A stretch of DNA of 64,000 nt from Cubamyces lactineus (Eukaryota > Basidiomycota > Agaricomycetes > Polyporales > Polyporaceae). The DNA is taken from positions 558,001 to 622,000 of the forward strand of contig JACDTU010000016.1 in the NCBI GenBank assembly GCA_022376465.1, given 5' to 3'. The position numbers were made by a program, and so were the translations under genes. The notes under the pieces were generated by a model. That model did no database searches and was not told the DNA's origin. It worked only from the letters and a program-made list of their open reading frames with translations. Positions 10,885 to 21,968 of the stretch are shown here, in pieces (position 1 is the stretch's first letter; each line of letters opens with the position of its first letter).

Positions 10885-12128
10885 ATGTTCTCCTTCACCC
10901 GCATGATCTTCTCCGTCTCGGCCGCGCTGGCGCTGGCTTCCCTCAACAGCGTTCTCGCTGTGCCCGTCGCCAGCAACAGCGCCGGCCCGCTCGTGACCCG
11001 TGCCACAGCCCCGAGCCCTGCGTTCGTCATCTACACCGACAAGTTCGTCTCCGCAGACGTGCTTCCCCCCGCGACCCAGCTTGCCGTAAGTGCTCCTTGC
11101 CATAGCAGCATCTTCGTCTTAATATATTTAGACCCTTTCTAACGCTTCATCTCGCCTTCAGGGCTTCAACGTCGTCGCCCTCTCCTTCCTCACCCTCGCC
11201 GGTGCGCGCGACCAGGCGCAGGCCTTCGCTGCGCTCACCGCGGACCAGCGCACGGCGAAGAAGACTGAGTACTCCCAGGCGGGCATCAACATCATCGTCT
11301 CCGCGTTCGGCGAGACCGACACGCCCACGACCTCGGGCGCCGATCCGGTCGGGACTGCCAACACGATGGCGCAGTTCGTCCTCGCCAATGGCCTCGACGG
11401 CATTGACGTCGACTACGAGGACCTCCAAGCGATGAACAAGGGCGACGGCGCGGCGGAGCAGTGGGTCAGCCAATTCACCACGACCCTCCGCCAGACCCTG
11501 CCCCAGGGCCAGTTCATCCTCACCCACGCCCCGCTTGCGCCGTGGTTGTCGCCCAACGCCCAGTTCGCGGCTGGCGCGTACCTCACCGTCGACAAGAATG
11601 TCGGGTCGCTCATTGACTGGGTAAGCTACAATCTACACTTATCTCAAAGACTCAGCACTCACAAAATCACTTCTTTCAGTACAACATCCAGTTCTACAAC
11701 CGTGAGTACTCCGTTCACTCCTGATATCGCCTGCATAGTTGCTCATGATCACACCTTCCCATCACAGAGGGCCTCTACACCGACTGCAACGGTCTCCTCA
11801 ACGCCGCCGGCGCGCCCTTCCCCGGCTCGTCGCTGTTCGAGATCGTCAAGAACGGCGTGTCCATTAACAAGCTCGTCATCGGCAAGCCTGGCTCCGCCGC
11901 CGACGCGACGAACGGCTTCATGGACCCCGCGACGCTCGGCACGTGCGTCGCGCAGGCCAAGGCTCAAGGCTGGAACGCCGGTATCATGGCCTTCGAGGTG
12001 CGTTTCCTCCTCCCCCCCTTCTCTTTGAGCTGCAGGATACAAATGCTGATGCTCTGCTTTCCTGTTCACAGTTCCCCGAAGCCGACTCCACCTGGATCGC
12101 AGCTGCCAAGGGTGGCGCGTTCCAGTGA
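10885..12128 (+). CDS. secreted GH18 glycosidase, copy B
   Basis: Exons 10885-11085, 11162-11620, 11680-11701, 11768-11997 and 12072-12128 give 322 residues. Exon lengths of 459, 22 and 57 nt are identical to copy A, and intron phases match. There is a signal peptide (about residues 1-26, ending SVLAVP), then the GH18 barrel with LDGIDVDYE at the acid/base position, LTHAPLAPW, KLVIGKPG and a final FPEADSTWI segment. The protein is secreted and acts on beta-1,4-GlcNAc polymers or N-glycans; the precise substrate is unknown. Copies A and B are opposite in direction and flank COQ3 and the F-box gene. That arrangement implies an inverted duplication, or a tandem pair followed by inversion. Unlike copy A it keeps a canonical TATA box. 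Codon use is strongly biased to C-ending codons, which suggests high expression. Confidence 0.92.
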
Positions 12129-12721
12129 GCACCGCGCCCTGCGGCACAGGTCCCCGCCGACAGACCCTTTGCCCTCCCTCCCTCCTTCATTCCCCAAGAC
12201 GACGACGAACACCAGACCCCAAGACGGAGAATCCAATACCCCATCATGCGGCGGGGAACTTCACCAACGACATCACGACGACGAATTGTACAGTATCATG
12301 ACGCACATGTATTGGTAGCGGCGATCCGCGACGTAATGAATCTTTTCTCTTTGGGGTGAAAAAAATGACAGCTTCGTGTGTGTGTGAGCGACCTGGTGCT
12401 CGAGTTTCGAGAAGCGGTACAGTATGAATACTTGAATCGCACAGCCTCTCGCCTGGAGCGGACCTCTACGAGGTCTACTGTCGCAGGCTGACGTGCCTAC
12501 GGTGCCTTTTGTCAACTTTCGACGCTCCGCCTTGAAGCAGCGACTGCCTGATACCGGATGGCGGTGTATCCTGGGATGATAGCGCTGAATGTGTCGATAT
12601 CTCGTACGCCGCCTGCGACCGCCATCGCACTATTGGCATATATAGTATACGTACTTCGGACCTGCAATAACAAGGGAGGCGAGTACTCGCAACCATTGTG
12701 CTCCATCCTGCCCGTCAAACT
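12129..12721. other. intergenic, 3' region of GH18-B
   Basis: The first part is presumably the GH18-B 3' UTR and the remainder the promoter of the Kre9-like gene. I see nothing else in it. Confidence 0.45.
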
Positions 12722-13801
12722 ATGAGCCTATCCGGCGGGTTATTGTACGTGCTACAGCTGACAGCGATCCTAGTACTGACCCGCAATACTGTCTGCCTCG
12801 CCCGTCCGAGCCCTCCGAGTCTGTTCGCGGCACCATCCATACTGAGCCCGAACGCCTCGAGCGTATGGACCGCAGGGAGCGTCCAGCCAGTCCGTTGGCG
12901 TTGGTCAGTCCCGACCCCCCTGTTGCTTCGCGAATCTGTCGAGTCCGCGTCTGATACCATTATGATATTCAGGGATTATGGAGGTTTGGACGTTCCCGCA
13001 AATAAGCACGGTCAGGTCGTTTTGGGCTATTACAATCCGTCAGGCGACTCACATGCTCGGTATGAATACCACGGTACGCCGCAGGGTCCCCTTTCTCGAT
13101 ACATACTCGAGTGTGATGTTCATCGTACTTACGTGCGGTGCGACACGATCTCCATAGACCAGCCGCTCGCCAACGGCTTCCTCCTCTCGCACGAGGTCGT
13201 GAACATCGTGGTCCCAGACGCGCTCCCGGGCGGCCACCACTACTACGTCTTGCGTACGTCCATTCCTTACCTCTAGCATTTGTTTCGTGTGCTCACCGTC
13301 GTATGCACGTCATGCGACGTGACAGTCCTCGGAGACGCACCAGCACGGAGCCATTCCGCCCTCTTCTCCATCGACAATCCCACCAGTACCACACCGTCAA
13401 CTCAGACGCCATCATCCACAGAGTTTCCAGAGGCGTTTCCCCCCTCGCTCCGAGTACTCGTCTTGCCTCCTCGCCACACCTCCACGCCCGGATCCGCGCC
13501 GCCCCCAGTGCTCGGCGTCGCGCACAAGCACGGGCTCGCCCCATCCACCGTGACTGCGCGAGCGACCGAGTCCAAGAGCTTCATCCGGATGCCGTCCGTG
13601 GCGTTCCTCCAATTCCTAGCCGGCCTCCTGCTCGGTGCTCTTCTCTTCCGTCCCGTCGTCCGCCTGACGCGAGACATGCTCCTCGCCATCGCGGCCCGTA
13701 GGAACGCGCCACGGTCGGAGTCGGTGCTGCTCCCTGCGTCGGGCGACTCTGACTCGGATGTCCATCCGGAGGTCCCTCGGGCCAGGTACGGCGGCGCGTA
13801 A
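12722..13801 (+). CDS. Kre9/Knh1-like surface protein with C-terminal membrane anchor
   Basis: Two exons, 12722-13253 and 13326-13801, give 335 residues. The N-terminus is a hydrophobic signal peptide (about residues 1-27). It is followed by a domain of the Kre9/Knh1 N-terminal type, with PSILSPNASSVWTAGSVQPVRW at its start, a GYYNPSG turn, ISIDQPLANGF and a closing GGHHYYVLLLGD near residue 180. A Ser/Thr/Pro-rich linker follows. Near residue 275 a hydrophobic helix, FLQFLAGLLLGALLF, is flanked by arginines, so the protein is held in the membrane with a short cytosolic tail rather than by a GPI anchor. Fungal proteins of this type are linked to beta-1,6-glucan and wall assembly, but the function here is inferred. 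The ATG at 12698 in the same frame is a less likely start. Confidence 0.72.
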
Positions 13802-15127
13802 CGGCCAGAGCTCAGCTCGATGGGCAAATAGGCAATATCAGCGATCGTGTGCCCGTAAGGCGATGAAGCCCGAAGGCCGAGCTCTGCTAGAAGACGCACC
13901 TTGTACACAGTACTACAACTCCCAATCATTACTTACTGTGATTTCGATATATAGGCGATCACGTACGCACACGCTCGTCCCATACACCCATACACGAGCG
14001 TAGTATCCCCATGCCTACTTCATCATCTCCAACAGCTGTGCACGCGCACGATCACACTGCGTGCCGAGCTACAAGAGGTGTTAGAGGTATTAGATCTTGA
14101 GACCCTCGCCGTGATCACTACGGCGGGCTCGTCGTTGACATTGGCAATATCGACTCATTACCGGCACCAGTGCTGCATGCTCGACCCATATGATTTCCAG
14201 CTGGACGTATCCGTCCTGTGTCGACGCAGCCATGAAGAGATACATGTCCACGAGGACGAGCTGCGCTAACCTAGCTTTCAAGTTGTATCCCTATATGAGA
14301 TGAAACATCGTGCATCAGGGATCATGAACTTGAACAAAACGCGGCAAAAGCTCACCGTACATCGATCATGTCCAATAATACACACATGAAGTGCGAGCAT
14401 GCATCGCATAGAGCTAGCACCGTCTATAGATGGACCTTCAACCAGGTCCCGTCATGATTTCGTGGTTGGTGAAGCGGCGCCAACGGTGTGCAGCGTCTAG
14501 CGAGGCCATCAAACGAAAGAGGCCGATGAGAGTTAGCGATGATACGAGTAACGCTCTTCCCCTTGAATTTTGAAATGACTGTTGGCAGGCCTTCCAATCG
14601 TCACGGTAAAGTTACGACCTGAGTGTGGCGCTCCGCCTCCCGGCGGACCTATCCGTTCTGTACGCCATGAACGGAGTAAGAAGAGTGAGAAGGACAGAAG
14701 GCTGACACGTACGGTCCGATGTGGTTTGACATACCCCGCAACCAGGGCCTGGGGATCCGATGTGGTGAACGAACGCCGGACGGTGAACGAACAGGCCGCC
14801 GGTGTCTCTGCACTGTATTCTGAATCGCCGACGAAGGGCCGGGGAGAGCTTGGCGCGACGTGATGCAGGGTAAGCTTAAGCAGAAGGCTGATTGAAACGC
14901 ATGGCGTGCTGGATAGAAGAGTAGTCCAAAGTCCTCCATTGATAGATACGGCCCCGGGATATACAGTTAGTACAGACATCGTTCTGATACACGTTTACAC
15001 CGTCCTCGTCCTTTGCGTGATGTTGTTCGTCAGTCAAGTCCCCTCCTTGGTATATGCCACAGGCTTGGTTGTGCAGTCAGACGTCGACAAGGGTCTTGGA
15101 ATCGGCCTGATCGTCCGAACGGGGCTC
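13802..15127. other. intergenic
   Basis: There are open frames (about 148 codons minus at 14533-14979; 63 codons plus at about 14081-14269) without recognisable domains. No supported gene. Confidence 0.4.
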
Positions 15128-15713
15128 CTATATGCCACAGCGTTCCTGAGCACTCGGTCCGCACACACTGACAGGGCGCACTCGCCCGCGCCACCGACAT
15201 ACACACCTTGCTCTCCCCAGCAGCACCAGCGGCGGCACCGATCAGCTGGCTGAGCTGGCCCACACGCGCCAGGTACGCCGCGCCCGAATCGGCCCAGACC
15301 TGGTAGTCCGTCACCTTCGCCTGGTCGTCAAAGTCGAGCATGTACACAAAGTACTCCTCCCACGCCTGCCCCGTGCCCTTGCCCTCGTTCCACGTGAACT
15401 TGGCGTTACCGACGACGGTGACGCGCGCGGCGGCCTCGTCGACGACCCACTCGCCAAACTCCATGTTCTCGTACGTGAGGTGCTGCTGGAGGAGCTCAAA
15501 GTACGCGCGCACGGACGTGCTGCCGGACCGGCCTGTAAAGGGACGGCCGAGGAAGGGGGCGAGGACGGGAAGCCCGTGCTCGTAGGCGGAAATCTGATGG
15601 GTGGACGAAAAATGCGACAGGAGGGTGCTGATGTCCGCCTTTGCGGCAAACGCAGAGCAGAGCGCTTGAGCGGTACGGAGGAGCTGTGCGCGGGTAGGTG
15701 TCTGGGATGCCAT
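15128..15713 (-). CDS. SnoaL/NTF2-like protein
   Basis: Proposed exons are 15207-15713 and 15128-15145 (174 residues). The start at 15713 gives MASQTPTRAQLLRTAQAL. The body has the small alpha+beta cone layout of SnoaL-like/NTF2-like proteins: an N-terminal helix pair, then YEHGLPVLAPFLGRPFTGR, an FGEWVVDEAAARVTVVGNAKFTW strand pair and a WEEYFVYMLDFDDQAKVTDYQVWADSG end, with the Trp-Ala-Asp turn seen in related fungal proteins. No signal peptide. The function is unknown; relatives range from polyketide cyclases to structural proteins. The last exon is only 18 nt. It was chosen because a GTGTGT donor follows GESK and reading through it gives low-quality sequence to 15030, so the 3' end is uncertain. 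Confidence 0.68.
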
Positions 15714-15907
15714 CTTATCGTCGTTGTCTGCGAGGAGGAGATGGGTGATGCTACAGCAGTCGTCGTCGAGCAAAGTGCCGAGTATGGTCTTGGGATCGAC
15801 GAGAGAGGAGCACAGCTCTGCGCGGCAAGGCGTCGGCGGGGCGCCACGATGCACGTGTACGGGGCACGAGGCAGATCGAGATCCTGGCTTTACGTACGAT
15901 GCCGTTA

Positions 15908-17366
15908 ATGAAATGGGCGCCTACGCTGCAGTCTAAAGAGCCATGTCTGCCGCCGCTACTCCCGCTCCCTCTCTCGCTCAGGCTCTCCCTGGCCACCAAC
16001 CCCTTCGTCATCCCTCCCTTCTGCCCTGCCTCTGTGCCCACTGTATTTCTGCTTGAAGCAGCGATTGCTACATAGGACGTTTTAGCTGGAGCGCGCGGCC
16101 GCATCGGACTTGATGTCATCTGTGTCTACCCAGGGAGAGTCAAATCGTCATAGCGGGAGCAGCGATCTCAGCAGCTCGCAGGAGCGCGAGCGCACACCGA
16201 GCTGGGAGCCACGGTCAGTTCCTTGCCCTTGATATGCGTGAAAGATGATTGAACGAGAGGTGTGTTCAGCAATCTATGCGCTGCGCTCGAGTCTGCGTCG
16301 AGACGAGCCGCGCTGCAGGAGCGCCAAATCAAGGATCTCGAGGTGAGCCTTCGATCCTCGCCTCCCTGCCCGCCTTCCCTTCCCCCCACGACATCCGCTG
16401 CAGCAACACCCTGTCACATCTGCGTCTTCACACGCCTTTGAGAGATGTGGCGACGTCGCTGTCGTCCGAGTTCCCAGCACGACCCATCTCACGCTCTGGC
16501 ACAATCACATGTGCTCCCTCGCGCAGTCTTGCTTGAAAAGGGCAGCAGAGGGCGATCGTCCACTTGGAGCTGCCCCAATGCGGCTCACGCTAATCCGCTT
16601 CCAATGGGTGCGCATAGCCTCTCGGCGCCGCCCTCTTTATCATATGCTCTCCCCGCCCACAGCACTCGTTGCCATCCTTCATATATCCCTCATATGCCAC
16701 CCGGGCGCAGCTCACTTATCCCTCTTATAGGCCAAGCTCGCGCTCGACCTTAGCAACTCTCGCGCCATCGAAAACCTCATCCAGGACGTCGTCACCAGCA
16801 TCCACGTACGTCGCGTTGGCTCCCTTCGTGTATGCTCTCGACACTGAGCGTAGTAATGACAGCATACAAGCGAGCGCGCCCGTTTTGCATCACGCAATAC
16901 CGTCCCCGACATTGAAACTCACCTCGACCAGGACTTGGTTGTCCTCGCCGAACTGGAGGAGCAGCTGCCTGAAGTCGGCTCTCAGATACGAGACATTCGC
17001 AAGGTATACGATCGTGGGCGCGACAAGGTACGCAGCGTTCGTCCTCTCCCGCTCCGCTGTGAAACTGATTTGCGCCAGGCCCGAGACCTAATGGCATCCC
17101 TAGAGTGGCTGAACACGCCCGTCTCCCAACGGTTACGGACGATCATCTTCACCTCCAATGCACCCGTAAGCAAAAAGTGGAAAGTTGCAGTCGTGAGTGC
17201 AGATCCTCCCTACCGAAGCAAACCCTCGCCTCAACGTGCCTTCCGGTAGCGCACTGTATTCGCGCTCATCTTCTGCGCGTGCATGTGGATAGCATGGATA
17301 ACCCTCCGGGGCGCCGTGCGTGCACATCGACAACGACTCGTCTGGGGCGAACGCCTCATGAGTTGA
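15908..17366 (+). CDS. tail-anchored coiled-coil protein, family not recognised
   Basis: Well-supported exons are 16086-16213, 16270-16342, 16731-16805, 16863-17027, 17079-17192 and 17250-17366, all in phase with consensus sites. An acidic/Ser-rich segment (QERERTPSWEPR) is followed by short helices (LESASRRAALQERQIKDLE; LDLSNSRAIENLIQDVVTSI) and a strongly predicted amphipathic helix around LDQDLVVLAELEEQLPEVG. A single membrane span (VFALIFCACMWIAWITL) lies about 20 residues from the C-terminus. That layout, with cytosolic coiled coil and tail anchor, recalls SNAREs and organelle tethers, but I find no SNARE layer pattern and do not recognise the family. Two parts are uncertain. One is the first exon (ATG at 15908, or at 15943 giving MSAAATPAP). 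The other is a region from 16404 that is either an exon spliced to 16731 from about 16608 or mostly intron. Confidence 0.6.
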
Positions 17367-18582
17367 CCGCCCTCTTGTCCCTCCCTTGTCCCCGTCTTTC
17401 CCCTCGTCCTTCCCGTCTCATCGCAAGTTTCCGCGCTCTCATCATCATCTCATCTCATCATCCTCTGCTGCGCACGATCCACGCTCGTTACCTCTCTGCT
17501 TGCAACTGTCTCCATCTCCATCTCCACCTTCATCTCTCCACCATGCTTCCCTACACGCACGTACATATACGCATCTTTCCTCCATTTACCCCGTCCGGGT
17601 TCCATGCTCTCCAGTCCCAACTTTGCGATGCTCTAGCGCACGCACACCCTCCCTTATGCCACGGTTTCCCTACTCTCTTCGTGCTTCATCGTTATGATGC
17701 CGCCTCCGCGTACTGTACGATCACCCTCCCTACTGCGTCTGCGTTTGTGCCTGCGTACGAGGTCCCCTCCTCCTCTTTCCCCTTCTCCGGCCTTACAGTC
17801 ACAGTCCTCCATCGCACCCGTCATCTCCCTGCTCCTCTCATTCCATCTCACCTCATCTCACCTCATCCCATCCACTTCCCTTCATCCCTCGGATTCGGCG
17901 TTCTCGGATATGGTCTCGGATTTCGTTCTCCTCTCCTCGTCTCGTCTCGGTTCCCGATACCATCCCATCGTGTAATTTTATTGTTGTATATGAGAATAGA
18001 CTCTTTCCTGCCTCGCACCCACCGGTGGGCTCTAGCTTTCCGGATCCCCTTCACACTCACATGACAGGATTCTGCCATGACATCTCGACGACGATACGTC
18101 ATACCCCCTGCATGGCCGGCTACTCAGCACACAGATCGAATACTTGTGCAGCGGTGCAGCGTGCAGCATAGCAAATCCACAAGCTGTGTATGTAATATTA
18201 ATACGCACTTGTACTCCGCGATGGACACGATACGATACGATACGATGCATCGCGATCTGGAATTCTCGGACTCCGGAGCCCACAATGACGTCGACCCGGA
18301 GCAGCCCACAGTGGCACAGTCTATAGTCAATACTTGTATTGCCGGGCGATCCCAGGAATTTGAAACACGGTGTCCTCGGGGAGGTGTGTGCACATCGCGG
18401 AGCCGTCGCTCCCCGTTCCCCGTTCCCCGTTCCTCGTTAGTCCGGCGTCGGTGCGTACTGCTACTAGCGTATCGCGCCGCTTGTCCTAATCCGCGTTCGC
18501 CGTTCACTAGTACTGGGTGGGATTATCAGAGGGTATCGTATAGGTGAGGAAAGTAACGGGGCTACTAACTACAGTATTTGAG
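17367..18582. other. gene-poor, pyrimidine-rich stretch
   Basis: Sequence after the tail-anchored gene is rich in C and T (17370-17990) with imperfect CTCAT repeats near 17835-17870. The long plus-strand frame there (about 320 codons) has a low-complexity His/Pro/Ser composition and is unlikely to be coding. Confidence 0.4.
18226..18247. repeat. short tandem repeat, ACGAT unit
   Basis: About four copies of ACGAT in a row. A second small array of CCCCGTT units lies at 18410-18434. Confidence 0.7.
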
Positions 18583-18596
18583 CGCCAGGTGGAAAA
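18583..18596 (+). repeat. left arm of a 14-bp inverted repeat
   Basis: CGCCAGGTGGAAAA, repeated imperfectly at once (CCAGGTGGAAAAT at about 18603-18615). Its exact reverse complement is at 19286-19299. Confidence 0.8.
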
Positions 18597-19285
18597 TGAC
18601 CCCCAGGTGGAAAATCACCAGCGCTGTCCTCCCTCATGTAACGCGCCACTCGCACACCCCGTGCAATGAAGCAATCGTATTAACATCGTGATACTTGCTT
18701 GTGTTCCGATTCCCTCCTGCACATTGCCGTCTCGCCAACGAACAATATGCATACTCTCCAATTGAAATCAGTGAATATAATTTGTTGATTCTTAACAGCG
18801 CACTGCGGGAATCCCTGAATATATCCCCTATGGCGCAACACACACACCTGCACACTCAGAATGAACATGCGGGGAGAGCTGTACTTCGCGCTGCATGTAA
18901 TATGAGTATCGCATGTAGGGCGACGTCACGTGATTGCTTCGGACGTTGCGCGAACATCAAATGACAACGTTGAGCTGCCCAAAAAAGGCTCTTTGGTGGG
19001 CCAATGATGTGGTGAGGCCTTCTGCTCCCTGACTCAGTACATTCAGCGGAATGCAACATGAATGGCCGAAGGTATGAACGGGGATATGTGACATCATCGT
19101 GACCTATGTGACCGCCTGCTTTACGCACAGTGTGCCCTTGGGAGGACACTAGGTCTTCGAACCATCGCAAGGAGGGCTTGGGCCCATATAATTCTGAGCA
19201 CCCCTACTGAAATTCTATGGACATCGACGTTTTTGAAACGGAAATCACATTCAACTATCCCTCTGTGACATCACGGCGCTTCGGG

Positions 19286-19299
19286 TTTTCCACCTGGCG
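19286..19299 (-). repeat. right arm of a 14-bp inverted repeat
   Basis: TTTTCCACCTGGCG, the exact reverse complement of 18583-18596. The 717-bp segment bounded by the two arms holds no convincing gene and could be a non-autonomous DNA element. I see no clear target-site duplication. Confidence 0.75.
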
Positions 19300-19616
19300 G
19301 TCATCCCGACAAATTGGGTGCCGCGAAGTTGTCCCCCTTCTTCCGTGCCCCGCCCAGCTATCTCCCTCGCCATATCAAAACTATACAACATTGAAGGTAT
19401 ATCACCGAAGCGCGACATAACAGGAAGACTACGCCGGGTCTTGCGTTTGCAGCGGATCGCGCGAAAACCGCATTCCGTCTGACAGTCAAATACTGTACTG
19501 CTAAGAACTACTAATACACAGTACGAATACGCGGAATCCGCCGCAGGACGCTCTGGACCCTAGTGCTCTAATCGTACACAACCACTACCTCTCTGGGACC
19601 CCTTCCGGATAATGAC

Positions 19617-21968
19617 CTAGCTGAGAACCCCAGCGGGACCGGGCGCGGACGCACCAGAGCAACCGCCGAACGCACCGTCCACTGCCGTCGCCTCGGACGT
19701 CGGCGTGCGCACCTCTACCTCCGCCTCTGCCTCCATCTCTGCCATAGCCATAGTCATCCCCGTCGCCGACCCCTTCTCAGCCTCGTCATCGGGCTCCAGC
19801 GAGTCGTCCGCGCCGAACAGCACCCCATCCTCGTCCTCGTCCTCATCATGCCCAAAGCCCCACACTGGCTCCCCAAACGCATCTACGACGCTCGCGCCCA
19901 TCCCTCCCGCCCCTCCCATCCCTCCCATCCCTCCCATCCCTCCCACCCCTCCCATCCCTCCCACCCCTCCCATCCCCCTCCCTCTCCATGCCCACATCCG
20001 TCCCCTCCGTCCCCTCCTCCGAACATCCCCATCATACGCCATCGACTCATCAGGCCCAGGGCCCCCCGTCGACCCGCCCGTCGCCCCATTGAAGCTGACG
20101 GTCGCGACCTGGAAATCCGGGCCCGTGCGGACGAAGGACGGGCTCGTGCTGAGCGCGTGTCCGCGTAGCGTGTCGTCCGTCATGTCTGTGCGCATCCCCC
20201 CACCGCCCCCGCCCCCGCCGTAGCCGTAGCCGCCGCGGTGGTCGATCGCGCGGAGGTTGAGGATGAAGCGCGAGACGAGGATGGAGGTGATCCTAGAGGC
20301 GCGCGTTAGCCAGTTGTCTGCGGTGCGGGCGATATACAATAGTAGGCTTGGCACTTGGGAAGGGACGGGACGGCTGCTTACGGGTTCTCGAGGACGGTCA
20401 CGTAGCTCGCTTGCTGGACAAAGTCGTTTGGCTGGTGGCGCGCATCGCGCGTGAGCAGTGAGCAGCTTCGCGGGACGAGCACGAAATGGATAAGAGGGGG
20501 GAGGGAGGGAGGGAGGGAGGGAGGGGGAGACGCACTTTGACGGTGTTGAGCGTCATGTGTACGATGTTCATCGCCACAAGGACTCTATGCACGTCGTTCA
20601 AGTGAGGAATCAGGACAAGAGCTCCCCTTCCCGCGCGCAGCGCTCGCCAAAGCTCGAGCCTACTCACACAAAGTATATCGTCCCTGCCCAACCCGTCCGT
20701 CAGCCATCCGCGAATCACACCCACTCAAAGACGACCACACGCGCAGCTCAGAAAAAAAACTCAAGATGCTCACCATCACGCAGCAAGAGCGTCCCGAACG
20801 AGAACCCGAGCCGCGCATCGCGCGACGCCTTGCCGATCCGGTACGTGCTCGCCCACGTCACGCCGATCACGAGCGCGTCCGCAGCCATGAGCGACGCGCG
20901 CGACACGATCGTCACTAGTAGCCAAGAACACCAAGGGCACCGAGAGCGCTGCGTCAGCAAGCTGCGCCATCTCACATTACCAGCGGGACAGGGTTTAGGT
21001 ATGGGAGTGCTACATACGGCTGTGTGGTGAGATGTAGTACGTTAACGGTGCTTCTGCGGTGGAGATGGGGGCGCACCGCGGCGACGACGTACGTTTTACT
21101 GAGTTGCGCGGTGATGTCGGACAGCGCGGTGCAGTTTGACGGGGAGGGCAGCTCGACGAAGCTGAATGTGGAGAAGAAATACTGCAAGTGTTCAGTCAGC
21201 ATCGGATGGACACAATACAGAGAAAAGAGAGTGACTCACGGCGTTTACGCCTGCAGGGACTAAGGAGAGGACGAAGATGAGGAGACCGATGGGGAGGTTG
21301 CGGCTGCTCAGGGCGTACGCTCGAAGGCTCGAAAAAGCTGACCCGATATCACTCATCAGCCACCAATAGGACTAGTCACCATATGCTACGCACCAGCCCA
21401 GACGATATAGGGCAAAACCTCCAGTACGGTGATGAATCGTCCCGTGCCAGGACATCTATAGGCAAGTCAGAGCATTCCTTGTGTATAACCACCACTACGA
21501 CCTACGTCTGAAGCCAAGTCAGCTCATCCCTCAACCTATCGTATCCACAAGACGCACTCACTTTCGATATGATAGGGAACAGCGTGATGATGTCCACGAG
21601 GTAGAGCAGGATGATGATATAGCGGTTGAGGAGGAACAGCACCGTTGCCCCCGTGAACTTGCGGCTCCACACGAAGCGCACCTCGTGTCGCAGCGTCAAG
21701 AGGTAATCGTAGGCCAGCAACGCTGTGCATGAGATTACCATAGGCATAGTTCACAGGGTACCCGAGGTCAGCCTATGGTCAAGTGAACACGCAGGGAAAG
21801 TACTACACACCCATCGCGCTGCTCGTCCAGAAGATATTGGTTTGCCTGCAATACGCATACGAATCAGCTTCAACTTTGCAGAGCCGCGAACGAGCCTGAT
21901 CACACTCACGCGGCCTGGTAGAGGAGGACTTCTTGGGCAGCTGCCGCCGCATCTTCCCCTGAAGCCAT
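19617..21968 (-). CDS. seven-helix DUF6533/DUF6534-type membrane protein with Gly/Met-rich tail
   Basis: This is a gene of about ten exons on the minus strand. The first three are 21910-21968, 21811-21845 and 21562-21722; the last runs from about 20293 to 19617. After MASGEDAAAAAQEVLLYQ the third exon encodes ALLAYDYLLTLRHEVRFVW, the DUF6533 motif, followed by membrane helices including LFLLNRYIIILLYLVDIITLF, VLEVLPYIVWA, IGLLIFVLSLVPAGV, ALVIGVTWA and VAMNIVHMTLNTV. The conserved closing segment SILVSRFILNLR lies before a cytosolic tail of about 220 residues. This tail is rich in Gly and Met (repeated GGMGG units at about 19899-19980) and then in Asp/Glu. DUF6533/6534 proteins are abundant in Agaricomycetes and are suspected sensors of unknown ligand. 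The donor at the end of exon 3 is unclear (a GTTGAG site near 21530 keeps the frame). Confidence 0.78.
19899..19980. repeat. imperfect CCCTCCCAT repeat inside a coding exon
   Basis: Nine-base units in tandem encode the GGMGGVGGMGG tract in the tail of the seven-helix protein on the minus strand. A GAGG/GGGA run at about 20495-20527 lies in an intron of the same gene. Confidence 0.8.

Noticed and set aside
17521..18064. A long plus-strand frame (about 320 codons from 17105) in the C/T-rich stretch
   Set aside because: The composition is low-complexity (Pro, Ser, His, Leu) from pyrimidine-rich DNA, it overlaps exons of the tail-anchored gene in another frame, and no domain is visible.
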